Position numbers and translations under genes: made by a program
Assembly: GCA_964030475.1 (NCBI GenBank)
Contig: CAXIPT010000064.1
Coordinates: forward strand, 1 to 64,000
Reading direction: 5' to 3'
DNA: 64,000 bases
DNA from: Tethya wilhelma
Taxonomy: Eukaryota; Porifera; Demospongiae; Tethyida; Tethyidae
The notes under the pieces: model-generated
The model's input: only the letters and a program-made list of their open reading frames with translations
What the model was told of the DNA's origin: nothing
Database searches by the model: none
Shown: positions 31,595 to 43,324 of the stretch, piece after piece
Layout of the letters: the number at the start of each line of letters is the position of its first letter
Position numbering within the stretch: the stretch's first letter is position 1

Positions 31595-33824
31595 CATCTG
31601 CTACTGGGAATTCACTAGTCGGGGGTCCTTCGATTGCTATTCTAAGGAGAGAGTCCAAGGTCTTCTCATTCATTCTATTTCGCAGTCCTGTTTTGATGAC
31701 TTTTAGCTGTGAAAAAGTCCTCTCGACGTCTGCCGTTTGAATAGGAACTACCCGGCATATCTTTGCATATGTACTCATGTTTGGGTAGATTAGTGTCCAA
31801 GATGAATCAGAGCAAAGCTTCGAAACAACTTCCCTGTGTTTCATTCCACTGCAATTTTCTCTCATGAATTGTTTAAAGCTGCTCCACTCTTCAAGGCATT
31901 CTATTGAGTCAGCAACAACACCTTCAAATTGATGTGCTAAGGTCTCAATGTCTTGGTTGCCATATTCCATGAATGCTTCAAGCTTATCTTTGGATGGGCT
32001 GCTGGACAGATTTGGCAACTTGGCTGGGTTGTAGATATCAAAAGATGCAATAACAGACTTGTCATCAAATCTAGCTTCGATATTGCTGACTAGAGTGTCT
32101 AGATATGGATCTCTGATGGACTTCTTGAAGTAGTCCTCTCCCAAGTTAGATGGTTTTTTGAGTGTGATTCTTGACTTCTCTATTTCTTCCAAGAATGCTG
32201 GTAGTGTTTTCATGTTCACGCCATCTACTGTTTTCAGTTGCTTGATTGCATGAACTGTACTTGATACCATTCTTGGTATGATACTATAGTCACAGTTTGA
32301 ACTCTGAAAGCATTTTGACAGATGGGAGACATGGGGAAGAGTACCACACAACAGCAGCATAGTGCAAACAAACCTGTATTCAGTTACAAGATTGCCTAGT
32401 CCAACTGCCTTGGCATCTGAGCGCTCTTCACCCTCTCGTTGTAGGCTCAGTGCAACAGATATAAAGCATTTCCTTAGCCTGTTTACACTTCTATTAGTGC
32501 TAAGCCATCTAGTAGAGCATGGAGCTAGTAGTTTTCCAGATTCATTGATTAAAGTTTGAACTGCCTCCAATCCTGCCGTTCGAACTGCACTATTGTCAAA
32601 GAAGTCATAGAGCTGACGAAGGATGTTACTGAATTTTTTGTCATATGCAACATGGTCCCCAGCTTGTGATGAGGCTAAATTCAGTCGATGTGCTGCACAG
32701 TGTACACCAATAATAGATGGTGTAATTGCCTTCAGACGAGCAACAACTCCACTATGACGACCCATCATAGTTGACGCACCATCAGTTCATATACCTCTCA
32801 TCTTAGCCATTTCAAACTGAGCAGAGTCTACATATTCACACACACGAGTAGTTATGGTTTCAGCACATACACTGATACAAGGTGAGTCATTCCCAGATGC
32901 AGATGCAGATAGTGCTTCTATTTCTGGCTGCAAAATATCAATCACTTTCAGGTAACGAGATTATAGCTCCCTAGCTGTATCAATGTACCTAACATGTAGA
33001 GCCAATTGTTCTGTGACAGTACAATCAGTGGTTTCATCCAGCATCAGTGCAAAATGGCTAGACTCTCTTACTTCTTTCAGAATGTGTGTTTCAATTACTT
33101 CAGAAATAACAAAGATCATCTCTTGAATAGATTTGTCGCTTGTATACAAGGCATTCTTTGCTACTTGAATCTTGGCCTTAACATTGAGCCCTAGTAATCC
33201 CAACAAATCGAGCAAAGGTTCAAAGTTGGTGGTATGAGGGATTCTCTGTTTAGCTAAAAAGTAGAGACAAGTAAATACTTGTTCTATAGGCTTTGTAGGT
33301 ATCTGAGGGTTGATGGCACTCTGAATTGTGGTCTTCTTTTCAACTTCTAATTTACATGCGTACTTGTGGGAAGCACAAATTTCATGCGCTGTAATGCTCT
33401 GTAATCTAAGTCTGTTACAGGGAGTTGTGTTCCAAGTAGTATGAGTACCAGGGCTTTTGTTGTGTTTCTGACACAAAGTACAAATCATTCCCTGGCCAGG
33501 TAAGTACTTCAACCAATGCTGCCTCTCTTTCATCCATTGAGTATTGAACTTACTAGCTTGTTTTTTCTTACTTTTAGTTGAATCTGTAGATGAGCTCCCA
33601 GGTGCTGTACATGTAGATGAACTCTCAGGTGCTGTAGACACCAGATCATTGCTGGATTCGTCTTCTGAAGAGCTATTAGAGCTGAAATTGTCTTGATCTA
33701 GCCTAGGGCGCTTAGACGGTCCAGATTCAGGCTTCTCTATTCTTTGATCAGCAAAATGCTCCAGTCTTGGTTTAAAATACTGGCGAATAGACATTCTTGC
33801 TCCATGCAGCTCTTCAATTTTCAT
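31595..33824 (-). pseudogene. hAT-family transposase (ZNF862/KIAA1586-like)
   Basis: One reading frame on the minus strand from ATG 33824 to the gap at 31594, with two stops: TAA at 32961-32963 and TGA at 32787-32789. Near the N-terminus a zinc-finger-like block (WLKYLPGQGMICTLCQKHNK) follows a Ser-rich stretch. The catalytic regions are FALMLDETTDCTV and TDGASTMMGRHSGV, then CAAHRLNLASSQAG. The C-terminal dimerisation region is intact (PIQTADVERTFSQLKVIKTG, LRNRMNEKTLDSLLRIAIEG). The protein would be about 740 residues, a normal length for the family. Its start codon lies within a 5 bp target duplication of a small element at 33832-34182. The second stop sits one codon before the catalytic TDG. 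The C-terminal few codons run into Ns and are uncertain. Confidence 0.85.
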
Positions 33825-33831
33825 GGACAGG

Positions 33832-34182
33832 GGCGGATCCAGGGGGGTTTCAGAGGTTTCAATTGAAACCCCCTTTGGCTAGCCTGATTAAAAATCTTAT
33901 AAAACTGACTTGAGTTACATGCAATACTGAGCAGCTGACTCGGCTGCTATTCTAGATAGCTAGCTAGCTAGCTGCTATTTCACTGACTAGCGCTCAAACA
34001 GAACGCTATCTAGCGCGATCGACGCCGCAAAATGTAAAGTGCAAAGTTAATTCGAGTGAAAATGGGTGGGGCTATTACATAAAATTACGAAAAGTGGGCG
34101 TGGCCACCCCAAAATTTTTTGAGCGCTTTGCGCGCACTATTATCAGAAACCCCCTTATGAAAATCCTAGATCCGCCACTGAT
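33832..34182. mobile_element. 351 bp inverted-repeat element
   Basis: Left end CAGGGGCGGATCCAGGGGGG and right end CCTAGATCCGCCACTG are inverted complements, with GAAACCCCC near each end. ATGGA flanks both sides (33827-33831 and 34183-34187), a likely 5 bp target duplication that includes the start codon of the hAT gene. Ends of the CAGNGGCGGATCC type are common in animal non-autonomous hAT-like elements. Confidence 0.85.
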
Positions 34183-34261
34183 GGAGCTGTGACAGTCACG
34201 TGTTTGACCTTTGCCTCACCACTGAGCATGCTCAAACATTCTATTTATTGCCCATCAAGTT

Positions 34262-35335
34262 GTGCGCTCGTTGCTTGCAAGAAAGACTTGCTTAGTTGAG
34301 CAACTACCAAACTCTATTGGTCGGAGCAAGGTTAGTGATGGTCAGTTTGCAAGATTAGCTGGTCGTATCCGACCACCACCAACCAGTGTAGGCAGAACCC
34401 TGGATATGGAAATATTAAATGAAAAAATGGATGCATTCGACAACTTTAAAGCTTGGAAGCAAGAAGAAGAACGATCAACATGCTCAGAGTTTGTGCAAAA
34501 ATGTGCTTCCCAGGTATTTGGTGACAAAAAAGTATTTTATTACTATTGCAATAGAACTGGTGAATACAAACCAAGAGGTAAAAATAAATGGCAATTAAAA
34601 TGACATGAACGTCCAAGGTTGGACAGCAATGTACAGCACATATCAAAGCAACACTAGACTTCATTAATGGAACTGTAAATGTCTCTTACTGTAAAAACAC
34701 ATCATAGTCACAATATAAGGATTTGTCACCTTAGGCTACCATACAGCACACGAATAGAAGTAGCAGCTAAACTAAAACATGGAGTAAGTATGGAGAGAAT
34801 ATTAGATGACATACGGGACACACTCATGATGGGAGTAATTGGAAGGGAACATCTTATATCAAGAAAAGACATACACAATATAAAAAACCAATTCAACATT
34901 GAAGGAATAATTAGACACATTAATAACCAAACCAGTGTATGCGCATGGGTTGAAGAGATGACAACATTATCATACAATCCCATTCTTATATTCAAAAAGC
35001 AAGGAGACACACCAACAGGTATGGCAAACTTTCTAACAGTAGATGACTTTTGTCTTAGGGATTCAAACACAATTTCAGCGCGACATGATGAGAAACTTTG
35101 GAAATGACACAATTTGTGTTGACTGCACACATGGTACTAATCAGTACAACTTTAATTTGCTTAGTGTGTTAGTAGTGGATAAATTTGGTGAAGGTATACC
35201 AGTAGCTTGGATGATTTCAAACAGGGAAACTGCAACACTTATTGCAGAATTTTTCAAGTGTCTAAAGGAAGCTACTGGTCAAGTTACACCATTGTGGTTC
35301 ATGTCTGATGATGCCAACTAATATTTCAATGCATG
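34262..35335 (+). pseudogene. Mutator-like (MULE) transposase, broken
   Basis: Plus-strand coding in several pieces. The N-terminal part has FGDKKVFYYYCNRTGEYKPR. After a decayed stretch (34600-34690, at least two frameshifts) it continues with RIEVAAKLKHGVSMERILDD and GREHLISRKDIHNIKNQFNI. Then, one frame over, comes the catalytic core: NDTICVDCTHGTNQYNFNLL, GEGIPVAWMISNRETATLI and WFMSDDAN-stop-YFNAW. These match the first two acidic residues of the MULE DDE core. The stop at 35319-35321 is TAA where Gln is expected. The third acidic residue and the C-terminus are missing. Confidence 0.8.
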
Positions 35336-35435
35336 GAAAGCAGTACAACCTTTGGAGTACTAGAGCTTAGTCAGCACATTTTGAATTTCCAAAATTCTGC
35401 AAGCAAGCAAGCAAGTCAGTGTTCCAAACTTATGG

Positions 35436-36140
35436 GTGAGCCAGGCAGAACAAAAGCCTATCACACAGACCTCAAATGGAGGCTGGTGTGGCAAAGACTT
35501 GTTTGTTAACTGTAAAACAATTAAAGAAGTGTCAGAGAGCCTTTTTGTATCTGAAGCAACTGTCTGGAGAGTGGTTGACAGGTTTCAACGCACTGAAGAA
35601 GTGTGTGCTAACAAACCTTCATCAAGAGCCCACTGCCTCACTGCCGATGATGAGTTTGTTCTCATAGAGCTGATCTGTGAAAAGCCATCCATTTTCTTAC
35701 GTGAGATTCAACTTCAGCTGCTTCAAATCACTGGAACAAGAGCATCAGCTTCAACTCTTTGTCGTACACTGAAAAGACTTGGATTCACAAGGAAAGCACT
35801 GAAGTATGTGGCTGCACAACGATCTGATATTTTGAGAGCTGAATACCAAGCAGAAATATCATTGTTCGACCACAACATGCTTGTATTTGTTGATGAAAGC
35901 GGTTGTGATGCCAGAAATGCAACCAGAAAGTTTGGCTATTCTCTGCGTGGGTTCCCAGCCAAGAATTTTAGATTCTTGTCAAGAGGAAAGAGATTTTCTA
36001 CTATTGGAGCAATCACTACCACAGGCTTACTTGATTGCTACATTGCTGAGGAAACAGTCAATGGTGATGTCTTTTACTGGCGTAGAGCTTCCTTAAATAC
36101 CCTGTACATATGTGTATTCACACAAGTAAATTACAATTAG
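35436..36140 (+). pseudogene. IS630/Tc1-like transposase, 3' truncated
   Basis: ATG at 35436. An N-terminal helix-turn-helix region (SESLFVSEATVWRVVDRFQR) is followed by a second one (SASTLCRTLKRLGFTRKALK). The first catalytic Asp lies in MLVFVDESGCDARNATRKFG, and then RGKRFSTIGAITTTGLLDCY and NGDVFYW. The second catalytic Asp block and the C-terminal Asp or Glu are missing; after codon ~215 the frame runs into unrelated sequence. It is dead by truncation. It follows the MULE remnant by only 100 bp. Confidence 0.8.
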
Positions 36141-36149
36141 ATCTATTTT

Positions 36150-37860
36150 CAAATAACTTACAAATTATAATGCTCATTGAGCTGGTCTATTGGTTTTCCA
36201 TGGCCAGGTTTTCCAGTAGTATTCACTGTGCGATTGTGAATAGCAATGTACGAGATATGTTTAGGGTAATTTGCTGCCAAATTGGCAATCTGGTAAACAG
36301 CCTCACAAGCATAATTTTTACATCCTGTAGCTAAGAAAAAGGGGATCCACCACTTACAATGCTAGACAATCACTGGACCATTTTCCCATCTGATGGCCTC
36401 TCTGAGATCAATATACAAAAAGGCGTGATGTACAAATAGACGATGGAGATTGTGAACAGGGTCAGTGCTTGTAACACGTGTGATGCATGCATTTACGATC
36501 TCTTCTACTTTCTTGTATAGCCATACTTGTGTACAGTGGTGAACTATAGAATCATCTGTACTGGTATTGCCAAATATTGTGAGAATGTTAGCTGTGAAGT
36601 GGGCTTTGAAAGAGTGGATGAGAAACTCGTCACCAGTGGTTAAACACCTTCACACCTTTGTCAACCTGAGTGCGACGCACAATCTCTCTGAGGGAACACA
36701 ACGAGCCTAGCTGATTGGGTGAGCCCCAAAACATGGTGACCACAACTCTGAGGCACTCCCATAGGAAGTGGAAATCTCCTATTCATGAATGGTAATACAC
36801 ATGCATGCATACATTTGACTAAGATCTGGTCTATTGTGTTGCCATTAATATTTGTACCTGGTATCTCATTAACCCATGTGAACTTGTGTACACTATCCAG
36901 TTCATTTTGTCTCCATAGCTTACTTGCCCTGATATTTTTCAGTGTTCCTTGATCACCTACCACTGCCTGTAAACCCCAGCTCAGTGTAGTGATTATTCGA
37001 TTATACGCCAATTACACATTATTGCGTCAAACACGTGGGTGTTGCAAACCGCCGTTGACGCATTAATGCGTCAATGGCTGCATTAGCGACATTTTGCAAG
37101 CAAAGCAATTAGCCCTGAACTTTAAACTTTATATACGAATAGGTAAGGGACTACTCTACCAAAAAATCAAGTCAGACTTAGGGCTCTACTCGTAGCTGAG
37201 CGACTGACGGTCACGATCTTCGCGATCACGATGGTAGAGTTTAGAGCGACGTTTTTTCTACAACCCTTCAGAGGATAGGCTTGAAACTTGCTACGTAGGT
37301 GCAGGGATAGTTAGGCTATATAGCCATAGCATCGCTTTTGTAAGTGTTGTTGGCTAGCTGGAAAAAAAGCTTTAGAGGCATAGCTATGTCCTAGCGTATT
37401 AGACCCTCCCGTATATTAGGCTTTTTTTTCCTGCAAAAGCTTCACTAAGCTACAAGACTTGGAGCATAATTAGCTTGATTGTTGCTTAGCTGCATCATAT
37501 AAAAAGCTTTGCCTGATCTTTACTTGTAGAAGAAAAGCAAAAAGAAGGCGTAGCTACAAAAAATTTAAAATTTTAATTCCGCGCTATGACGTCATTCACT
37601 TAAAAAAGAATTTAGCGTATAATCGGTTAATATATCTAACTAGGTCATGTCAATTTGTTGGTGCATGTCTAAATTTAATGTACCTGATTCTTTCCTGATA
37701 GGTTAGCATCTTCCATCAGTTGTGAGAGAATCTCAACCGTCTCAGTAGTATACTTTTCATCTTTGAATAGCACTTTCATTGGTACATACTCTGAGGCGAC
37801 TACTGGATGTGTTAGGGATTTATCTTTGATGGTCACATATGTCAGTGAGAGCCTCTAAGC
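36150..37860 (-). pseudogene. DUF6589-like gene remnant (tentative)
   Basis: Minus-strand coding pieces: 37860-37680 (VTIKDKSLTHPVVASEYVPM, FKDEKYTTETVEILSQLM); 37011-36661 (VVGDQGTLKNIRASKLWRQN, SVHKFTWVNEIPGTNINGNT); 36560-36400 (VHNLHRLFVHHAFLYIDLRE); and 36350-36150 (FLATGCKNYACEAVYQIANL, HNRTVNTTGKPGHGKPIDQL, NEHYNL). The pattern NRxVNxxGxxGxGxPxDxxxEHxN resembles DUF6589 proteins, which are common near transposons in animals and fungi. Several frameshifts and stops are present. A TTAA-type element (36997-37626) splits the first two pieces. Confidence 0.5.
36997..37626. mobile_element. TTAA-type non-autonomous element, copy 1
   Basis: Starts TCGATTATACGCCAATTAC and ends TTTAGCGTATAATCGG, inverted repeats of about 12-14 bp. 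The flanks are TTAT (left, decayed) and TTAA (right). The interior has TGCGTCAA palindromes and no long coding frame. It closely matches 38515-39142. Confidence 0.8.
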
Positions 37861-37871
37861 AAGTTTGAAGG

Positions 37872-37975
37872 TTTAATTTTGTTTTGCTAGATTTTTATGA
37901 TCATAAAAATTTTGTATTGTTTCTATGGGACATTCGGCCCATTCCTACTATACGTACTACCGTACATATGATAAA
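37872..37975. repeat. dispersed repeat shared with 53595-53712 and 25660-25755
   Basis: TTTTGTATTGT-TCTATGGGACA and CCCATTCCTACTATACGTAC, then TACCGTACATATGATA, recur at 53595-53712 and, more diverged, at 25660-25755. The type is unknown. Confidence 0.7.
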
Positions 37976-39733
37976 CAAAGTTTTCTCACAGTACAGATAA
38001 AGAACTTAGTCTTTTTGACTGACTATTGACTTAGAAAACTTTCTGTGACTAAAAACTACAATTTTAGCAAAAAACGTTTATTTTGCCCTGAAAACATTTT
38101 TTAGCACAAAAGAAATACGTTTGTGAATAGTTACTTTTTTCAACACTTGGAACTTTATCTTGAGGTAAAAAACATTGTTTGTGATAAACAAAGTTTTGTC
38201 ACAGTACAGATAAAGAACTTAGTCTTTTTGACTGACTATTGACTTAGAAAATTTTCTGTGACTGAAAAATACACTTTTGAAAAAAACCGTTTATTTTGCC
38301 TTTAAACAATTTTTTAGCACAAAGAAAACACTTTTGTGAATAGTTACTTTTTTCAAAACTTGGAACATTATCTTGAAATGACATTGTTTGTGATAAACAA
38401 AGTTTTCTCACAGTACAGATAAAGAATTTAGTCTTTTTGACTGAGTATCGACTTAGAAAATTTTCTGTGATTAAAAAATACATTCTTGACAAAAAACGTT
38501 TATTTTGCCTTTAACCGATTATACGCCAATTACGCATTATTGCGTCAAACACGTGGGTGTTGCAAACCGCCATTGATGCATTAATGCGTCAACGGCCACC
38601 TTAGCGACTTTTTGCAAACAAAGCAATTAGCCCTGAACTTTAATACGAATAGGTAAGGGACTACTCTACCAAAAAATCAAGTCAAACATAGAACTGCTTG
38701 GCGCTACTCGTAGCTGAGCGACTGACGGTCACGATGTTTGCGATCAGGATGGTAGTTTAGAGCGACGTTTTTTTCTACAACCCTTCAGAGGATAGGCTTG
38801 AAACTTGCTATGTAGGTGCAGGGATAGTTAGGCTATATAGCCATAGCATCGCATTTGTAAGCGTTGTTGGCTAGCTGGAAAAAATGCTTTAGACGCGCGG
38901 CTATGTCCTAGCGTATTAGACCCTCCTGTACGTTAGGCTTTTTTTCCTGCAAAAGCTTAACTAAGCTACAAGACTTGGAGCATAGTTAGCTTGATTGTTG
39001 CTTAGCTGCATCATATAAAAAGCTTTACCTGATCTTTACTTGTAGAAGAAAAACAAAAAGAAGGCGTAGCTACTAAAAATTTTAAATTTTAATTCCGCGC
39101 TATGACGTCATTCACTTAAAAAAGAATTTAGCGTATAATCAGTTAAAACGTTTTCTAGCACAAAACAACTACTTTTTTGAATAGTTACTTTTCTCAACAC
39201 TTGCAACATTATCTTGAGGTGAAAAATATTGTTTATGATAAACAAAGTTTTGTCACAGTACAGATAGAGAACTTAGTTTTTTTGACTGACTATCGACTTA
39301 GAAAATTTTCTGGGAGTAAAAACCACATTTTTGACAAAAAAAAGTTTATTTTGCCTTGAAAACATTTTTTAGCACAAAAGAAATACTTTTGTGAATAGTT
39401 ACTTTTTCAACACTTTGAGGCGAAAAACATTACGATAAAGTTTTCTCACAGTACAGATAAAGAACTTAGTCTTTTTGACTGAGTATCGACTTAGAAAATT
39501 TTCTGTGATTAAAATATACACTTTTGCCAAAAAACGTTTGAAAACGTTTTTTAAAGCAAAAGAAACACTTTTGTGAATAGTTACTCTCAACACTTTGAGG
39601 TGGAAAACATTGTTTGTGATAGTTTTGTCATAGTACAGATAAAGAACTTAGTCTTTTTTACTGACTATTGACATAGAAAAATTTTTGTGACTAAAAATAC
39701 ACTTTTGAGAAAAAACATTTATTTTGTCTTTAA
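37976..39733. repeat. satellite array, ~210 bp unit (subfamily 1), split by a TTAA element
   Basis: The unit contains ACAAAGTTTTCTCACAGTAC, AGATAAAGAACTTAGTCTTT, GACTTAGAAAATTTTCTGTG and AAAAACGTTTATTTTG. About six full or partial units lie in 37976-38514 and 39143-39733. A related subfamily fills 56619-58590, and an inverted fragment lies at 59736-59920. No coding capacity. Confidence 0.9.
38515..39142. mobile_element. TTAA-type non-autonomous element, copy 2
   Basis: Starts CCGATTATACGCCAATTACG and ends TTAGCGTATAATCAG, and is flanked by TTAA on both sides (38511-38514, 39143-39146). Removing it and one TTAA restores the satellite unit TTTATTTTGCCTTTAAAACG. This is direct evidence for TTAA target duplication, the piggyBac hallmark. 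628 bp, no transposase. Confidence 0.9.
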
Positions 39734-39827
39734 TAGAACTACATGTGCTCATTACATCACTTTTAACACATATGTCATACTTCACACTTCAACTTCTGAC
39801 TCAGCACTAAATTTCAGAGAGAGTATA

Positions 39828-42800
39828 ATGGCTTCTGGACATCTCAGTTTCAAAGACAAGATTCCAATTGTAAGGAGATTAGTATTTGCTTCAGCTGCAC
39901 TACCACAACATTGCCCTAACTATTGGAATATAGTGAGCTCATGGGCATATCAAGCAAGGAAGAGATAGAGGTGACACCACAGCAAGCCAAAGTGTACATT
40001 GAAAATCTCAAGTATCCCGACCCTGACTCATTTTCCACTGATCACCAGCTAGCTGTTGAGTTGCAATCATTTTTTCGTGGTAAGGATCAAAGACTGGGAA
40101 TCGTTCTTGTGTCCGACAATCAAAAATGCTTGCTCTGGTTGCTTGTAAAAGCTGACCGCCCAAGTACAGTTATTGTTTACACGGATGAATTTGGCACTGT
40201 AGAAAGTACACACTACGTACCGTAAAGTATGCAAGCGATTCCGTACTGGATGTCCATTTGTGCAGCATTATGGCTGCTATTCTGCTGGCGGTGGTGATGA
40301 TGCCATCCTACTTTACAATGAAAACTTCAAATCACTGCCGTTTTTCCTTTCTACAAGAGAAACCGCATTTGAATCATCTCTGCTACATCAACTAGATGTA
40401 GAGATATTGATTGGTCAACTCTCGTACAAGCAAAGAAGTGAAATATACAATGTGAAGCATGGGTATGACAATGCCAAGAAGAAAACAAGAGTATCTGAAA
40501 GCCATTCACAAAGGTAATTTAATTGTTGAATTGTGCATGCTGCTATACTGTTCTAAACAATGCATTATTTTGCACATGTATAAAGTGCTCCAAGCCTTGC
40601 TGCTAATCGGCATCCAATGGACCGATGAAGACTTGAGACTGCTCATTTGAAATATGCTATGCTGAATGTATGCACATGGTACCCAGAACTAAGAATCAGT
40701 GACTTAGCAATCACCCCTGGGAAATTAGATGATGCTATTTTACACTTCACATCGGTGTACTACTCCCTCTTCTCAGCTACATATGCTGGTGAGTTTTATT
40801 TACCATGCACGTGTGCATTGTATACCTATAGTATATTAAATTATACTACTATAATAACAAAACAGGTCATAGCTGCAAATTTCCTGGTTGCAAGACAGTA
40901 CTGGTGCTAGATGGCAACATGAAGAATAGACGTGATGTATGCATGGCACGTGATGCTGGCTACACCGTCTACAAAAACTTGCCAGGTGCTTTGAAGACCG
41001 GTTGTATGAACTCTCCAGAACCTAAAGCTAGGCACTGTAAAGTACACAGAATACGTTCTTGCAGTACAATTGATAATCCTACAGACGAGGATGCTCCTGA
41101 GGTAACCAAAGGTGTTGACAAAGTAGTTGAGATGATTTTGGAGAAAAAAACCACTAGAAAGGCTATATATTACAAGGTATAGTAATTTTGCAACACTAAA
41201 TTATTAGTGTTGAACATTTGTGTTAACCTAGCTGATATTTGTTACACTAAACTTTTGCAAATTTTTCACAGCCTCTAGCTAATTACTGTTACATCACAAC
41301 AGGTTCTTTGGGTTGGCAAAGAGGATGTGTGTGCTACTTGGGTACATGAAAACAGCTTGACTACAAATGTCATCAAAGAGTTTGAAAACGGAATGCAGAC
41401 AGAGGTTAAAGTTCAAGCAACTATTCAAGGTGGCCAGATTTATTATACAGCAGCAGTTGAGCCAACAACAAGACAAGCTGGAACAGCTCCTAAGTGAATG
41501 AAGCAAGACAGGTGGATTCCACCTGATTCATCAGGGTACTACACATAATATTATTTCATTATTATGTATAGCTACATATTATTTAATTTTTGCCTTATTG
41601 TCAAAATTATTGTATAGTGCATTCATTCAGTCTGATGGTGATGCTGGATTGAGTTGTAACACAGAAAAGGATCGTGACAAGAAGTTGAATCACCACACTG
41701 CAGGTTAAAGACATAGATACTGCCGGCTTATTAACCGCTGATTTGGCATTCCAGCCAGGAACTGACATAAATATAATTAACTTGACCTGAAGCTAACTCT
41801 ATCCCCCCCACACACTTAATTAGGCAAATATATAGTCACATTTTGACCAAAATAATCAATACACCTTATTTTTTATTATTATGTTGTCGTTAGCATGTAG
41901 TTACTCCCCACCGTGACCTTATTTTCTATATTAAAATTTTATGCAGGTATTTTGGCTGGAATCTGGCCATGTGGGATCATCTCTCTGCTATCTGAATTAT
42001 ATATTGCTGAATCTAAGTCACAAGTTTATGGAGCACTACACGACTGCATTCAAACAAATTCTCAATTACTACCAGATCTTAGTAAGATTATGAAAGTATC
42101 GCACTGTTTACAAAGTGTTCAATTTAATTACTCTTTTCTTTATGTGACTCTGCTGGATTGACACAGAATACATTTGCTATGATGATGGGTGTCATCTTCG
42201 GAAGTTTGCCCACAATGCTTCCCGGAGAGATGTTACACCCACGGCTAGGACAAGTTGGAAATAGTCGTGGATAAGATGCATATAGCTGGACATGTGGACA
42301 GGTGGTGCAAAGAAAATTGCGATGCCAGAACCTTCTCAGAGTTGGACAATGTAAGGCAATGTTATTCAATATCATTGTATGGTACATATTCATAATTGCC
42401 TTCAAAGCCCTTATTCACCTAACTGCATGCCGTGTACCTGGACCTCTGACACACTGCTTTATTGCATGCACACATTGCTGAGTTTGCATGGTATCGAGGG
42501 AATTTAGCTAGTTTCGCTGTTGTAAAAGTAATTTTATCGAGTTTACAAAACATATGTGACTGGTCACGCGAAAAAGATACTATCCTCCGGAGTGACCTTT
42601 GACCTGTTGCATTTGGCTTTTTTCAAAATAGTAATAATGTTCTGATTGACTTTAGGAAAAAAATTAGCAAGAATCACTGAAAATCTTGCAAAAAGCACCA
42701 TGTGTAATTGCACCCAGAAATCTTGTTATGCTATTTATTCCAAAAGTAGTCTAAAAGTCGATAGTATGTAAATTGCGTGGCCAGTCACATATATTGTATA

Positions 42801-43151
42801 AAGTTAATAACATTTAGAGTCCATGGAATGGATGATCTTGGCTGTATTTTACTGGTTTGCAACAAAGGCACATGACTGAAACAATTGGGAATGTTAGATC
42901 CACCGTATACCGATGTAGCTACAATTGCATGTGCAGCTAAGAAATTTAGTACAATGTCACTGTAGCTTACTACCTTTCACTTAATTCAATATACACAGGT
43001 TGACACAGAGGTGTGTGAGCAAACTTTCGCCTGGATGTCAAGATTTGGAAAGATCACCAGAAAGATGAATAGAGCACACTTTATGTTTTACATCAGTGAT
43101 CTCCATAACAGAAGAGAAGAAACTAAACTAAAGAACTCTGGCTATTTATAA
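39828..43151 (+). pseudogene. KDZ transposase, copy 2
   Basis: Keeps the likely start, ATG 39828 (MASGHLSFKDKIPIVRRLVF), which copy 1 has lost. Downstream blocks match copy 1: EIEVTPQQAKVYIENLKY, ADRPSTVIVYTDEFGTVE, GHSCKFPGCKTVLVLDGN, AGIWPCGIISLLSELYIAES, the DDGCHLRKFA block near 42180-42210, and the C-terminal TEVCEQTFAWMSRFGKI. The lesions differ from copy 1: a 10-base deletion near 39940 shifts the frame, four extra bases near 40213 break the Cys cluster (HYVP in place of HYCK), an early stop lies at about 41495, a deletion at 42243-42258 removes bases after DVTPTAR, and seven bases are missing near 43090. Neither copy can make an intact protein, but most lesions are private. Confidence 0.85.
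42556..42788. mobile_element. 233 bp TIR element in an intron of KDZ copy 2
   Basis: Ends GTGACTGGTCACGCG and GCGTGGCCAGTCAC are inverted complements with one mismatch. ATAT flanks both sides. The equivalent place in KDZ copy 1 (about 20270) reads ACAAAACATATTGTATAAAG without it, so the insertion postdates the split of the two copies. Confidence 0.9.
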
Positions 43152-43324
43152 AGGAAATAAATAACTAAGCTAAGCAATATATTTAACTGAAATGTTCTTA
43201 TCAGCTACCAATATGATTTCCATAATAAAAGTGCTCTCTAATTAGAGTACAGGATCCTTAAAATTAATTTGGTATGCCATAAATGCATTTTCTAGCTTCA
43301 ATGATTCAGACTCACCAATACAGT

